Source of the DNA: Oxyruncus cristatus
Taxonomy: Eukaryota > Chordata > Aves > Passeriformes > Cotingidae
Direction of reading: 5' to 3'
Assembly: GCA_013399855.1 (NCBI GenBank)
Contig: VXAY01002047.1
Coordinates: 62,001 to 126,000, forward strand
Length of the DNA: 64,000 nt
Shown here: in pieces, positions 1 through 10,469 of the stretch
How positions within the stretch are numbered: position 1 is the stretch's first letter
Layout of the letters: the number at the start of each line of letters is the position of its first letter
Notes under the pieces: generated by a model
Database searches by the model: none
What the model was told of the DNA's origin: nothing
The model's input: the letters and a program-made list of their open reading frames with translations, nothing else
Made by a program: the position numbers and the translations under genes

Positions 1-208
1 GGGAAAAGCAGCAGAGAGAGGCTTTTGAGCAGGCTGTTGCTAAGTTAGAAAGGAGGCATTCAGCTTTGCAGCGTCGTTCGACGATAGACTTTGAAATTGA
101 AGAGCAGAGACAGAAGCTGGCCACACTGAACAACAGCTGCAGTGAGCAGGCAGGGCTGCAGGCCAGTCTGGAGGCTCAGCAGAAAGCCCTTGAGCAAGAC
201 CGAGAACG
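1..208 (+). CDS. KIF16B: KIF16B coding exon (5'-truncated by window), coiled-coil tail
   Basis: This is the 3' part of a coding exon of kinesin KIF16B, an early-endosome motor of the kinesin-3 family. Bases 1-2 finish a codon begun outside the window, and the frame then reads from base 3, beginning EKQQREAFEQAVAKLERRHS and continuing with EIEEQRQKLATLNN. It is rich in Glu, Gln, Arg and Leu with heptad spacing, as expected for the coiled-coil tail just before the C-terminal linker. The exon ends CGA GAA CG followed by GTGAGT at 209-214, a strong donor. The split codon is completed by C at 3628 (CGC, Arg). The match to vertebrate KIF16B is from memory of the family, and the downstream PX exons make it firm. 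The acceptor of this exon is not in the window. Confidence 0.95.
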
Positions 209-3200
209 GTGAGTCCTGTGGTGGCTTCTGCTGATTAGAACCTACCCAGAGAAGGCGAATCATTTTGTACCTTAGATGTTGAAAGCACCACTTGTTCTGT
301 GTCCCAGTATTTGAGTTTCTTCATGACTTTCAAGTAGTTTACCCAGAATTGAAACTCTGTGTTGTTTTTCAAAGGATTCTTGCTCACTTGTCTATTTCTG
401 TTGTGTTCAGAGACTTATCCTGTCCTCAGCAGGATATTATTTGCATTAGCCAGCAGAGTACTTAAAATTGTTTTACAAAGCTCAGACAACCTTATGTTCT
501 GCCCTTACAAAACATGGACCATCTAACAACTTTTTTTCTCTTAAAATATTTCTGTATAGCATTTTGTTTCTTTATTAGTAACAAGGCAGATATTTGTTCA
601 GGGCTTGGAAATGAATAGTTACAGTAGACCTGCCAACTGTCTCTCTCAACTGGTGATGAACTGAACACTTCTGGTATTCAAAGTAAACGGGTAATATTTA
701 ATTTCTTTGTTAATGGTTTCAGGGCTAAATAAAAATAAACTAGCCATATATCTGTGTAAAGTTTTTTTGATGATGTTTTTCAAGGTTATTGGAAAATACA
801 CAGAGGCTTTAATACTGCCCTGTGTGATGACAACCCCTTCTAGGTACAGAAGCAATGTCATCAGTTATACATGTCATATCTGGTAACATGACATTCAGCC
901 CAAGTATGGGAAGCTCAGACAAAAGTGATTCAGGTAGGAAAAGTGGAAGAAGAGGAAAATATCTTTTGTTTCATTTTTGGCCTGAGTGAAAATCCACTGG
1001 GATTAATGCGTTTAGTCCCTGCAGTACAGAAAGCGGGCAGAATTGTCATTTTTAAATGTTTTATCTGATTTGCTAGTACTGGAGCTTTGAAACCTGTGAA
1101 TATTGGTGAAACAAAAAAAGTGGGTTTTTTTCTTGAGGTAGCATTTGTCATTTGCTTTTTTAATATTTCACTAATTATATGAATCCTCTTTCATAAACCC
1201 TTGGAACAGATGCTGAATTAAAAAAAACCTATGAAAATAAACTTGCCTATAGCCACATTGAAGAGCTCTTCTGGATTCCTTTCCTATTAAACCATTATCA
1301 GAAGAGAATAGTTGCTTTCTATACACTGTGTAGAGATCACTTTTTCAACATTTATAGCTACGTTGTTTGGATTTTAGTTAAGCATTTTCAATACTGATTT
1401 ATCATTTTGTAGTGGATATTGCCATTATTTTTCAAAATTGTCTTGGAAATAAAATCTCACTTTCTACACTAAGCACCTCACTCAACTAAAGTGAGCTATA
1501 AACAACTGGAGGTTCCACAAAAATAGACAGCTTAGTTAGCCCTCAAGAGGTTGCTCTGTTGTGTGAGAAGTGAAAAAATAAGTTGAAAGCTAGAAGACTG
1601 AGGTTTGGAAAAGACACCAAGGAAGTGAAAAGATTTTTTTTTTTGGTTTTTTTCTTGTTTACTTTAAAGTCCTCCTGCACAAGCTAAATAAAACTTTGGA
1701 GTCTTTCAGTGAATGGGCCATGGGCCTGAATAATTCAATTCAGAATGTTTTTGTGAATGTTGAGGCAGAAGAAAAATCTTAAAATATGTAATAGTGTGTT
1801 AAACGTTTCAGGTTACTTATTGCTCTCGTGTTTGAGTTTACATTGCACAGTACATGATGCCATAGTAAGCATATGAATTATATATGTTTCTTATTGTTCA
1901 TCTAGATCCCATTATGTGATGCCATGCTCTAGTTCAGTGTTACCTCTCTGAAAATATTCAACTGCAATATTCATTTGATATGCTACAAGACTATAATTTG
2001 GTCATACCTGGATAAAATGGGTTTTTTTCAGTTTGAATCATATTTAAGCTCAAATTCTTTCACCTACAGGGATGACCCGCAAAAAGATAATTTGAAGTGA
2101 ACTTATACTGGGATATTGCATACACATTTTGTCTTTACTGGCAGAGGTCTGGGGCAATAGAATGAACATAAAGCAACTTCAGAGTCATCTTTGAGGCAGT
2201 GGAATGCATCACTCACAAATGGCAAGGTGCAGTTTACTGTTCATACTGGCGGATGCATCACAAGGCTGACTAAGCTCATACCTATAAAAAGTGGTATCTT
2301 TTCATAGTAGGATGTTTACAAACCAAGAGATAAGCTTTGTTCCTTTAATATAAATCTGATTTTTGTGGTTAAATTGGTTTTCCATAGATGCAAACACTCT
2401 ACTATATCCAGCAGCCATCTTCCATCCACTTCGCCTCAGGACACAAGATTGTTTTGCTGCCAATCAAAAGAAACAGATGGCTTCTGTCAGTGCTGCAAAA
2501 ACTACTCTAAAAATGAAGCAACAATTCAGCCTTAGCCTCAGCATTCATAATCTCTTTAATTCTCTTTTAACCCCCAGGATGGAATAAAGTAGTTTTAGCA
2601 TTGTACTTCAATTTATACAAATACAATTGTAAGAAGAGTTGTAGAATCTCAATTTTGCATAGTTTTCTCTGTTTTTGCAAGAATTTCTTTTATTATTTGA
2701 TTTTCCAGTAACCTTTAGAAAAACAATTACCTTTATAGACAAAATTGTAATGAAAAGGGGGGAGATTATTACTGTGTTACTAATCTAATCTCAGCTACAT
2801 TGAAAGTGAAAAGGGTGTTCTGCAGTTAACTTTGTTATCATATAGTTTAATTTGACTAACTGATAAATATTGCAAGAAGTGCTTTTTATTTCATACAAAA
2901 TGCCTCAGGCATTTTCAGTCAAAAAAAGGGTACACAGTTTTTCATATTGTATTCTGTGCATAAATCTGGCTGGAATGAAATTTATTTGTTAGAGAAAGCA
3001 AGAAATCATTCAAAAGATGATTTATTAGGTGCATATATAAGGTAAGTACAAGATGTTTTATTTTGTAAGTAAATTTTCAAAAATATATATGCAGATGGAG
3101 TAAGTGGGAAATAAAATTTATATATATAGTACAGTATTTTAAAGATTTTCTTACAGATATGTTTTGCCACATCAGTGTCTTAGGTATTCTTTGGGGTTTT

Positions 3201-3627
3201 GTATTAGTGCTTGGTATTTCAAGGTTTTAATTTTTTTCCCCTTCATTTCTTTATTTACCTCACACTGGAAGGTAATAAATGAGGTCATTGATAGAGTTCT
3301 GGAAAGAGGAAAATTTATTCAAGTGATTCTAATAGATAGGTTAGGTCTTATGAGTTAATATTTAATGTGCTGAGTTAGATACCTTTTGCATTGGAAATTA
3401 TTGAAGTTGTTTTATTCAGCTTAATACTCTTGTTGGAATGTGGTTTTGAGCTGTCTTTTTACCTATCTAAATATACTTAAAGAACAATTATGACTTTTAA
3501 ACCTTCATAAATATTAATACCTACAATCTTACATACATGTACAGTTTAAGTACATTACTTCCCATCAGAGCTATGAAAATCAACTCTAAACCAAAGCAAA
3601 TTACATCTTAAGATCTTTTTTTTGTAG
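209..3627 (+). other. KIF16B: KIF16B intron (3.4 kb)
   Basis: AT-rich intron with donor GTGAGT at 209 and an acceptor whose T-rich tract ends in TAG at 3625-3627. It holds only short homopolymer runs, such as the T-run near 1627-1640, and no recognisable element. Small open frames on both strands have no family features. Confidence 0.85.
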
Positions 3628-3786
3628 CTTGGACCAGGAAATTCAGCAGCTGAAGCAAAAAATATACGAGGGTGATGGTGCTCAGAAAGGAAACCATGGA
3701 ACATTGGAAGAGAGACTCTCCCACAGCACTTCCCCTACCAGCCCAACAAAGCCACAGCCACCCTCTGCTCCTCTGGTTGATGACAG
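3628..3786 (+). CDS. KIF16B: KIF16B coding exon, end of coiled coil and Ser/Thr/Pro linker
   Basis: This 159-nt exon of KIF16B lies between the acceptor TAG (3625-3627) and donor GTAGGT (3787). Its first base completes the split Arg codon. It then reads LDQEIQQLKQKIYEGDGAQK, the end of the coiled coil, and continues through NHGTLEERLSHS into a Ser/Thr/Pro segment with two SPT motifs, ending PPSAPLVDD plus the first two bases of an Arg codon. The coiled-coil half is close to other vertebrate KIF16B proteins. The SPTSPTKP-type linker looks lineage-variable and could be a phosphorylation region, which is inference. A second GT lies four bases downstream (GTAGGTAAC), so a shifted donor is possible but would break the frame. 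Confidence 0.93.
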
Positions 3787-4625
3787 GTAGGTAACCTGCT
3801 TCCTGCAATCTTTTGGTAGGAATACAAACAAAAGCTTTTGAAAAGAAATATTTTGAAAGACCGTTCTGCCAGGGTTGGATTTGATTTAAGTACTGTAATT
3901 GTACTGAAGAACTAGTCTGGAAATAGAATTTGTGTGCTGTATGCTACTATAAATGACCAAGAGCCATTTATATGTTGTTCCTGTGCAGTTTGTTTTAGAA
4001 TAGAGGGTTGGGAAACTGTAGGCTAAAATGTATTTAAATTGTTTTTGTGTTTAGTTACTTGACTATATGGTTTAGCTTCATATACACCTAAGGTTACAAA
4101 GTAAATTAAATTATCCTAAACCTTTTTTAATAGGGCAGCTGCCTGGTATCACTAAAATCTGTTTCATCTGTTCTTGTTACACTTACACATGCAGTTGCTG
4201 GTATCAATGCTTGGAACATTCCTTCTATTTGAAAACCAACCCTTTGTTAGCCCAAGTTGCTGATATCACAGCAGTGATAAATGCAAACTGTGAAGTTACT
4301 GAAGATGCAACCCAGCCTTCTTGTTCTCCTTCATCACTCTTAGTCCTACTGCCACTTATATGTAGAACTGTACACGTAGCAGTGGCTTAACCTGTGGTCC
4401 ATTAATTTGTAGAATTGTGATAATAAATTGTTAACCTTTGCCTGTTGTAGAAACACTCACTCGGAAGTCCAGAAGGATAAAACTGGTCTAACATTAAGCC
4501 TGCTAATTAAGAGTTGTGCATTACTTAGTATTAGAAACATTTCAAAGAGCTATTTAGTCTGTCTTAACTTTTATGTAAAATACACTCTTTTTACACACAC
4601 ACACACTCTCTTCTGTATCTTGAAG
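3787..4625 (+). other. KIF16B: KIF16B intron (0.8 kb)
   Basis: Short intron with donor GTAGGT. The acceptor region has a pyrimidine/CA tract, including an (AC)7 microsatellite near 4592-4606, and ends in AAG at 4623-4625. Nothing else is recognised. Confidence 0.85.
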
Positions 4626-4725
4626 GATAAATGCCTTTATTGAACAAGAAGTGCAGAGAAGGCTCCAGAATATTCATCATAAAGCTGAGGATAACAATGT
4701 TAGTGTGGCTACAGAAAGTTTAAAG
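4626..4725 (+). CDS. KIF16B: KIF16B coding exon, INAFIEQEVQRRL segment
   Basis: This 100-nt exon begins with G at 4626, which completes an AGG Arg codon begun in the previous exon. It then reads INAFIEQEVQRRLQNIHHK and continues AEDNNVSVATESLK. It ends on a full codon (AAG) before donor GTGAGT at 4726. The INAFIE-EVQRRLQ stretch is a hallmark of vertebrate KIF16B between the coiled coil and the PX domain. The second half (HHKAEDNNVSVATE) is more divergent from the mammalian protein as I remember it. It probably forms a short amphipathic helix and then a flexible linker. Confidence 0.94.
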
Positions 4726-5267
4726 GTGAGTAGAGATGGATGGGAAATCCTGACCTTTAATGGACTGTGTGAAACCACTGATTTAGTTTTGTTGTTCAAT
4801 AATTTTCATGTTTTCTGATGTTTACTTAGTTTTAATTTACCAAAAATGTAAACAGTAAATCAAGGACATCAGTTTTTATATTTTGACCATCTTTTTATTT
4901 CCAGTGGCTGGTTTATGTTGTATTCTGTGGGGGGTTTTGCAGGGAATAATGTGTAAATGGCAATAGGAAGTTTTCAGATAAAATAAAACCCTTCATTTTA
5001 TGTCAGGAAAAAATGTGTTGATAAAAATGAATGTTATTCTGGATGGAATTTTATAATTGTAAACAAATGCACATTCAAAAACTGGTGATCTGATTGATCT
5101 GAAGATTGGATTGATTGACTTCTAAGCCAGTGGTTTTCATAAATATTGATAAGAAATTGTTATTTTTGTCTATTAAAAGGAATGTCTCTTCCTCTGAATA
5201 CTTATAAATGAACTTATACAAGAAAGGCACTCTTTTTAATAATCACCTGTACCTTTTTTGTGCTTAG
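4726..5267 (+). other. KIF16B: KIF16B intron (0.5 kb)
   Basis: Short AT-rich intron, donor GTGAGT at 4726 and acceptor TTAG at 5264-5267 after a T-rich tract. No repeats or genes seen. Confidence 0.85.
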
Positions 5268-5318
5268 GATAATGAGAGACTTAATAACGGCACCGTTCAA
5301 CGCAAGCTGAAGTATGAG
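5268..5318 (+). CDS. KIF16B: KIF16B 51-nt exon upstream of the two alternative 3' ends
   Basis: This exon encodes exactly 17 residues, DNERLNNGTVQRKLKYE, in phase 0 at both ends. The acceptor is TTAG (5264-5267) and the donor GTAGGT (5319). The sequence matches the conserved segment just before the PX domain of KIF16B. It is the branch point of the gene's 3' end. Its donor can join in frame to the long exon at 6329, 1.0 kb away, or to the PX-domain exon at 12055, 6.7 kb away. Both joins keep the frame because all three boundaries are phase 0. Confidence 0.95.
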
Positions 5319-6328
5319 GTAGGTCATAATTTGTCAGAATGAAATGGTTGTCTTAAATTATGGCATGCCCTGTAATTAAAATTCTTAATGTTTAGCTGCA
5401 TAATTAGAATTTTGAATTCACAGCTTAATGGCTAACAGACACAACAGTGCATTTTTCCAGGTGGAATTAAAGTGATTTTTTTTTTTTCAGATTGTATCTA
5501 GTTTTTTCCTTATTTGAAAGATGTGGTGTTACTATGGATCTCTCTCTCTTGTTTTGCCATGATTCTTAATTTGGAACAGTATCCCTTTCCTTATTTTTAG
5601 AGGAGAAAAATATTTAATGAGGAGAGATTGTCTGAATTCAGCATATACTTGATATTTTTGACTCACAGTGAACTACTGTAATGGTGTCTATAATATTAGC
5701 ACAAAGAACCAGGCAAGTTTGCCTGAATCCTGTCATAGAGGATTCGTACATTGTATTTATGTATTTTTAAACTGAGGCTTAGACCCATCCTACCATATTT
5801 GCTTGTCTAACTGTTGCTTGAAACACAGTTATTTACTTGTTTTGGTGAGTAAATCCTAAATACCTTTATGGATTAAATTTAAACAGTGCAGCATTTATAA
5901 TTTAAACAGGCTGCAGCATTTCAAATTTGGACTTTTTTTGACTTTTACAGATGTCATTTTTAAGCTGTGTTGGACTTTTTACACTCCCTTGACTAATATA
6001 GGGTTGCTTTTTTGTGGATGTGTGGGAAAATATTAGAAGGGTTTATAAGTTTTACCCTGTGACTTTCCTGTGCTTTTTGAGGAAAGCAAATATAAACCAA
6101 GTGAAATGGATACTGTACAAAGAAAAAGCAATGGTGGGTTTGGAAGATCAACCATTCCTGAATCAGATCTCCATCACTTCTGTTGGATTTTGTCTCTCTC
6201 ATTTTGAGAGATCTTACCAATTTTGAATGATTGCTCAAACCTAATCAAAATCAATCCTCAATCTAAACAATGTTCAGATCAAAAGATTTTACAAGGATGT
6301 TTTTGTGTTCTTCTTTTGAAATTTTTAG
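5319..6328 (+). other. KIF16B: Intron between the 51-nt exon and the long terminal exon
   Basis: This 1.0-kb stretch is intronic for either transcript. It has T-rich runs (5476-5489) and ends with a pyrimidine-rich tract (TTTTGTGTTCTTCTTTTG) and TTTTTAG at 6322-6328. No other element was found. Confidence 0.75.
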
Positions 6329-8488
6329 CAGAAAAGTCAACAGTGGCAGCCACACTATGGCTTTCCATTTCTCTCTAAAGATGGCAATTGTGCTTCTGAG
6401 TTGCATGGAGAAAACACAGGAGTAAGAGACCATAAAAGACAGAAGGCGTATACAGAGATGCTGGATTTATTTTCCAGTTCTGGAAGAATCTCCTCCTCTT
6501 TTACATCAGAGAAGGCATTGCAGAATGAAAGGAGTAATTCGGAACAGGAGAGCTTTGCTTGTCATTGTGACATTAAAAGTAGTTTAATTCACTCTAAAAA
6601 TACTAATACTTTAAAGAGTAAAAATGTTTCTTATCAGAATGTTTTATCTGCTTCTTTACAAAGTCCTGACTTTAATGATGTGGCTTATTCACTCTGCAAG
6701 GTTGAAAATTTCAGTCATTTTGATGATAAAATAATTACTTCTCCAGATTGTGACAGCTCAAGAAGTGAATCTGATTGTTCCCACTCGAAACAGCTGTCTT
6801 CTGTAGGATCCTTAATGGGTGCTAATGAGCAGACTGGCTTTAACAGAACATGCCTTCTCTTTTCTCAGTCTAATATGCATCCTGAAACAAAAACTTGTAA
6901 AGAAAACAGCCCATTAAATGCAGTGCACCCGGCAACTGAAGACCAGTCTAGTAATTCTCAGCTTCCAACACAAAAAGCCTTTGATTTGACCCCTTTTAAG
7001 TCAATAGCTTCTCATTTTGGTGCGAAACCAGAACACACTTCCAGTTTGGGGTCTCTTGTCAGTAAGCTTTCCTGCCTTTACAAAAATACCAGTAGTCAGC
7101 TTCTCAACAGTGCAGTGGTTTCCAAACAAATCAAGGAGTTTGGAAGTTTGTGTGACAAAAGTGAGAGGTGTGCACAAGCGGTATCATTAATAAAAAATCT
7201 TCCATTTATAAGGAACTTGCAAGTAAATGTGTTCTTCAAATCAGATGTGAATCAAGACACTACTGATGACGCCAAAGCTCATACTGAAAATGTCATTCAG
7301 CCTGAGTCTACTGTGCAAGAGGCTGTCAGAGTGTGTGTGAGCACAGAGATCTCGGATGCCTGTGTGAGAAAGCCCCCTGAAGGATTTGCATGCTGTAGTA
7401 AAAAGGAAGAGCTGGAAAACAGTTTTGTGTTAAGACAGAACTTTGTGCATTTTCCTGATGTCTTTTTGAAGCTTCAAGTCTGTTCCCTGGAAAAAGTACT
7501 GGAATTTTTGACCTGTACTTTACCTCAGATTTCTGTTAGGATGGAGGAGTTGAAAGGTATTTACTGGCTTGCTGTTGGCAATTGCAAAAAACCTGACCCA
7601 GAACCTGCTTGCTTGCTTTTGTTCAGCTCCATTCTGTATGTTGTTGTGTCATCAGCTGAACAAGACAACTGCCAGAGTTCCTTGGCACTGCTTTGTGAGG
7701 TTTCTATTGACTCTGTAAAGGAGATTCAAGTTGGCTTTGCTGGACAGAATATTAGTCTTCTGTGTTCTACTGAAGATGGTTTACTCATAATATTTACCTA
7801 TAACAAGCACTTCACTCAAAAAATTTGCCGTGACATAATAAGCATTTTGATTTCTGCAGTGGATGATGATGCTTATTTAAATCACCAGCTCTTGAAAGAT
7901 GATTTGATTCAGATTTCACTTGACTGGACTTCAGATGTAAATGACTTGGTTTTTTCAAACGGAGTGCGATTGTCCTGTAAATTTCAAACTGAGCTAGCTG
8001 ATCTGGTTTACTTACTCCATGAAAATATGGGAAGTATTAAACCTTCATTAGGTGACATTCATGTAGTGCTATATACCTCAGTGAAAGTAGACTGTGCTGA
8101 GCAGACTGTGTATAGAAGTCTTGTTCTTACGACTACTCATATAGGTCTCTTAAAGGAAAATCATGCCCCTAACAGTTGGGATGCTTCCTGCCAGCGATCA
8201 CAATTTGACACCGTTCAGTTGTACAGTTTGAAGGATATCCGATGTGCAATTTTGCCAGACAAAGAGAATTGCACAAAAATTGAGCTTGTGTTTTCTAGAA
8301 GGAGCAAGGTTGGATCTGATTCAGGAACTGGTTTTTCTAAATACTGTGAAAAAGAAATAAATACTCAACTGACAGTCATCCCATCAATTCTTCAAAGCAG
8401 TTTGCATATCCCTTCGGAAATCTGGAAATTAACATTCAGTTCAAGTGAAGAAGCCATTTGGCTAATTATGCATCTGACTAGGTGTTGA
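6329..8488 (+). CDS. KIF16B: Long alternative 3'-terminal coding exon of KIF16B (719 codons)
   Basis: The frame is open from the first base after the acceptor TAG (6326-6328) to TGA at 8486-8488. It reads QKSQQWQPHYGFPFLSKDGN and onward, so no internal start is needed. It continues the preceding exon in phase 0 (KLKYE then QKSQQ). Residues 1 to about 365 of the exon are rich in Ser, Asn, Lys and Cys and look disordered. From about 370 (FVHFPDVFLKLQVCSLEKV) the protein looks folded. Alternating hydrophobic strands (ACLLLFSSILYVVV near 425) are followed by a helix (KICRDIISILISAV near 497). A second block (RSLVLTTTHIGLLKE near 590-610) ends in a helix with Trp (EEAIWLIMHL), as PH-like domains do. 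A transcript ending here would lack the PX domain. No transcript evidence is visible, and I do not recognise a named domain with certainty. An exonised retrocopy is unlikely, as there is no A-tail or duplication. Confidence 0.8.
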   Translation, partial: QKSQQWQPHYGFPFLSKDGNCASELHGENTGVRDHKRQKAYTEMLDLFSSSGRISSSFTSEKALQNERSNSEQESFACHCDIKSSLIHSKNTNTLKSKNVSYQNVLSASLQSPDFNDVAYSLCKVENFSHFDDKIITSPDCDSSRSESDCSHSKQLSSVGSLMGANEQTGFNRTCLLFSQSNMHPETKTCKENSPLNAVHPATEDQSSNSQLPTQKAFDLTPFKSIASHFGAKPEHTSSLGSLVSKLSCLYKNTSSQLLNSAVVSKQIKEFGSLCDKSERCAQAVSLIKNLPFIRNLQVNVFFKSDVNQDTTDDAKAHTENVIQPESTVQEAVRVCVSTEISDACVRKPPEGFACCSKKEELENSFVLRQNFVHFPDVFLKLQVCSLEKVLEFLTCTLPQISVRMEELKGIYWLAVGNCKKPDPEPACLLLFSSILYVVVSSAEQDNCQSSLALLCEVSIDSVKEIQVGFAGQNISLLCSTEDGLLIIFTYNKHFTQKICRDIISILISAVDDDAYLNHQLLKDDLIQISLDWTSDVNDLVFSNGVRLSCKFQTELADLVYLLHENMGSIKPSLGDIHVVLYTSVKVDCAEQTVYRSLVLTTTHIGLLKENHAPNSWDASCQRSQFDTVQLYSLKDIRCAILPDKENCTKIELVFSRRSKVGSDSGTGFSKYCEKEINTQLTVIPSILQSSLHIPSEIWKLTFSSSEEAIWLIMHLTRC

Positions 8489-8714
8489 AATCCAAATACA
8501 TTTAGATACATTCAAAATAAGAGGGTAATGAATATTGATAAAATCCTTTTTTGTTTCCTTTTTTTTAATCAATAGAAAAAAGGGACCTTTGAGCCTCTAA
8601 AGGATTGCCATAGACTGTGTACACAGACCCCAGCAATAATAATTATTACTTGAGTGCTTGCTTTTTGTGGGTCTCTACTATCCTGTACATACGTTTCTTT
8701 TGGAAAGTGAGGAA

Positions 8715-8720
8715 ATTAAA
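8715..8720 (+). promoter_or_regulatory. Candidate poly(A) signal ATTAAA for the long-exon transcript
   Basis: ATTAAA lies 227 nt past the stop codon. It is followed within 10-35 nt by a GT-rich stretch (TGTTATGTTGTGGTAGGTGG), the usual downstream element. Signal choice is inference and needs 3'-end reads. Confidence 0.5.
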
Positions 8721-10463
8721 TGTTTCTATGTTATGTTGTGGTAGGTGGATGAAAACTATAATTACAGCTCTGTCTTCTGATTTCCATTTTGGCTGTGTTT
8801 TCTGGCTCGTTCCATCTACTATATGTCTTCATTAATGTCTTCTCCGTTCCTCCTTGATTGCCTTTTCCTGAATTTTTCTGACTATCTTTGTTTTTCATGC
8901 TCCTCATTTATTTCAAGCCCTTGATCTCAATCAATATTTCAAAACTTCTGCATTTTTTTTTATCTTACTTTCACTGTATGCTGTTAGTACTACAGATATT
9001 TACCGCTTTTATACATGCAATTTTGAGAAGAATAGCATTGACAATTCTCTCCTGCTTCAGAGTTTTGCATTTAAGGTTGATTGCACTTTCACATCAAAGT
9101 TTGTCACAAGTGCAAAAAGAGCAGTGCTTTAAATAGCGTTTCAACCTTTGGTCATGCTACTATACCTGTAGCAAGAAATGTTTAGGGGTCTGTCATCAGC
9201 ATATTTCTCATGCTGTAACTGGATAGCTGACAACTGGGGATACAGCCTGATAGCTGGAGTGAGTTTAACTCTGGCACATGTAATGTGCTTCGCCTTACTT
9301 TCACCTTTTTCTGCTTGCTTACTGGTGGGGTTGTTGATGCTGTGATATTGCATCTCATCCAGTTTCTTTAATACTACACACCAAGGAAGAATGAAACTAT
9401 TGAACATTAGTAAAAGATTTCCATTAGTGGAGGCTTAGTACAAGGTTATTTTTTACCTGTTACCCCTGTCAGATGTTCAGATGATAAGTGAGCTGTGTTG
9501 TCTCTCATCTTTTGTTTCTTCCTGTGTAAAGGGAGCTGAATACCTTTTGAATCCCTTGCTTGAATGTGCCATCTGCGTCGTTCGAGGAAGATGGTTCTTG
9601 GCAGAAAAAACAGTGGTATCTAATCTGAAATTCTAAATTCTGTAAGCATATTACCAGCAGAGGTGCAATCTTCCACTAGACAGAGTTAGACTTTGGTCTC
9701 TCTGCTGGTATAAGAACATTTCCCATTTGTTTTTACCATATGTTAAGCCATGATAACGTAACTCACATGGGATTTAAAAAGAAATAGCTTGCATTGGATG
9801 AGGAAGTTATTTCTGGAAGGATGAACGCCGGTTTGGATAGAGAATTATGGGGCTTTTTTTACATTACAAAACTTGCTCCTTCCTTAAAGAAGTCCAGAGA
9901 TGAGCAAAGTATGTCACATTATTTTGAGGTACAGTGGGGAGGAGTTAGCAAAGAAAGTGCACACAAGTATCTCACAGACTGTGGAGTAGATGGAGCAGTA
10001 ACCTCGTATCAGTCCTGTTCAGGAGTGGCTCCCTCAGTGACATCATGGAGGCAATTTCTTCTGGTCCTTGCCCAAAGTCAACTCTGAGTGGCACTGTCTG
10101 GGAGGACTGTCTTGATCAAGGCTGTTAAAGGAAAACAATTTCTGCAACCAGTTTCTTTTCAGATTATACCCCAAAGTTAATTGTTTGTGCATATTGTGTT
10201 TCCCAGTAATGTGTTTTTCTTCTGTTGTGTTTGTTTTCAAATCTAACTAAGTGAATATTCTGCACTTTTATGAAAAAGAACAACTTCACAGCAGTATCTT
10301 TTATTCTGCTGTAAAGTAAACATAACATAATGATCACTGTTTATGAATATCAAAAGCATTATTTAATGCATTAGGGTGTGTTTTTCACAGCACTTTGTGT
10401 TTGAAATTGTTTTCCTCTCTGACTATTACTATTGTTTGTAATAGTTCTCTGGAAATGACTGCC

Positions 10464-10469
10464 AATAAA
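10464..10469 (+). promoter_or_regulatory. Candidate distal poly(A) signal AATAAA
   Basis: A canonical AATAAA with TGTGTTG shortly downstream, 2.0 kb past the stop of the long exon. It would give a longer 3' UTR if the site at 8715 is bypassed. Confidence 0.4.

Noticed and set aside
6401..8488. Treating the long frame as an independent intronless gene starting at 6401
   Set aside because: The codon at 6401 is TTG, not ATG. The frame is open back to the acceptor at 6329, and its phase fits the upstream KIF16B exon, so a terminal exon explains it better.
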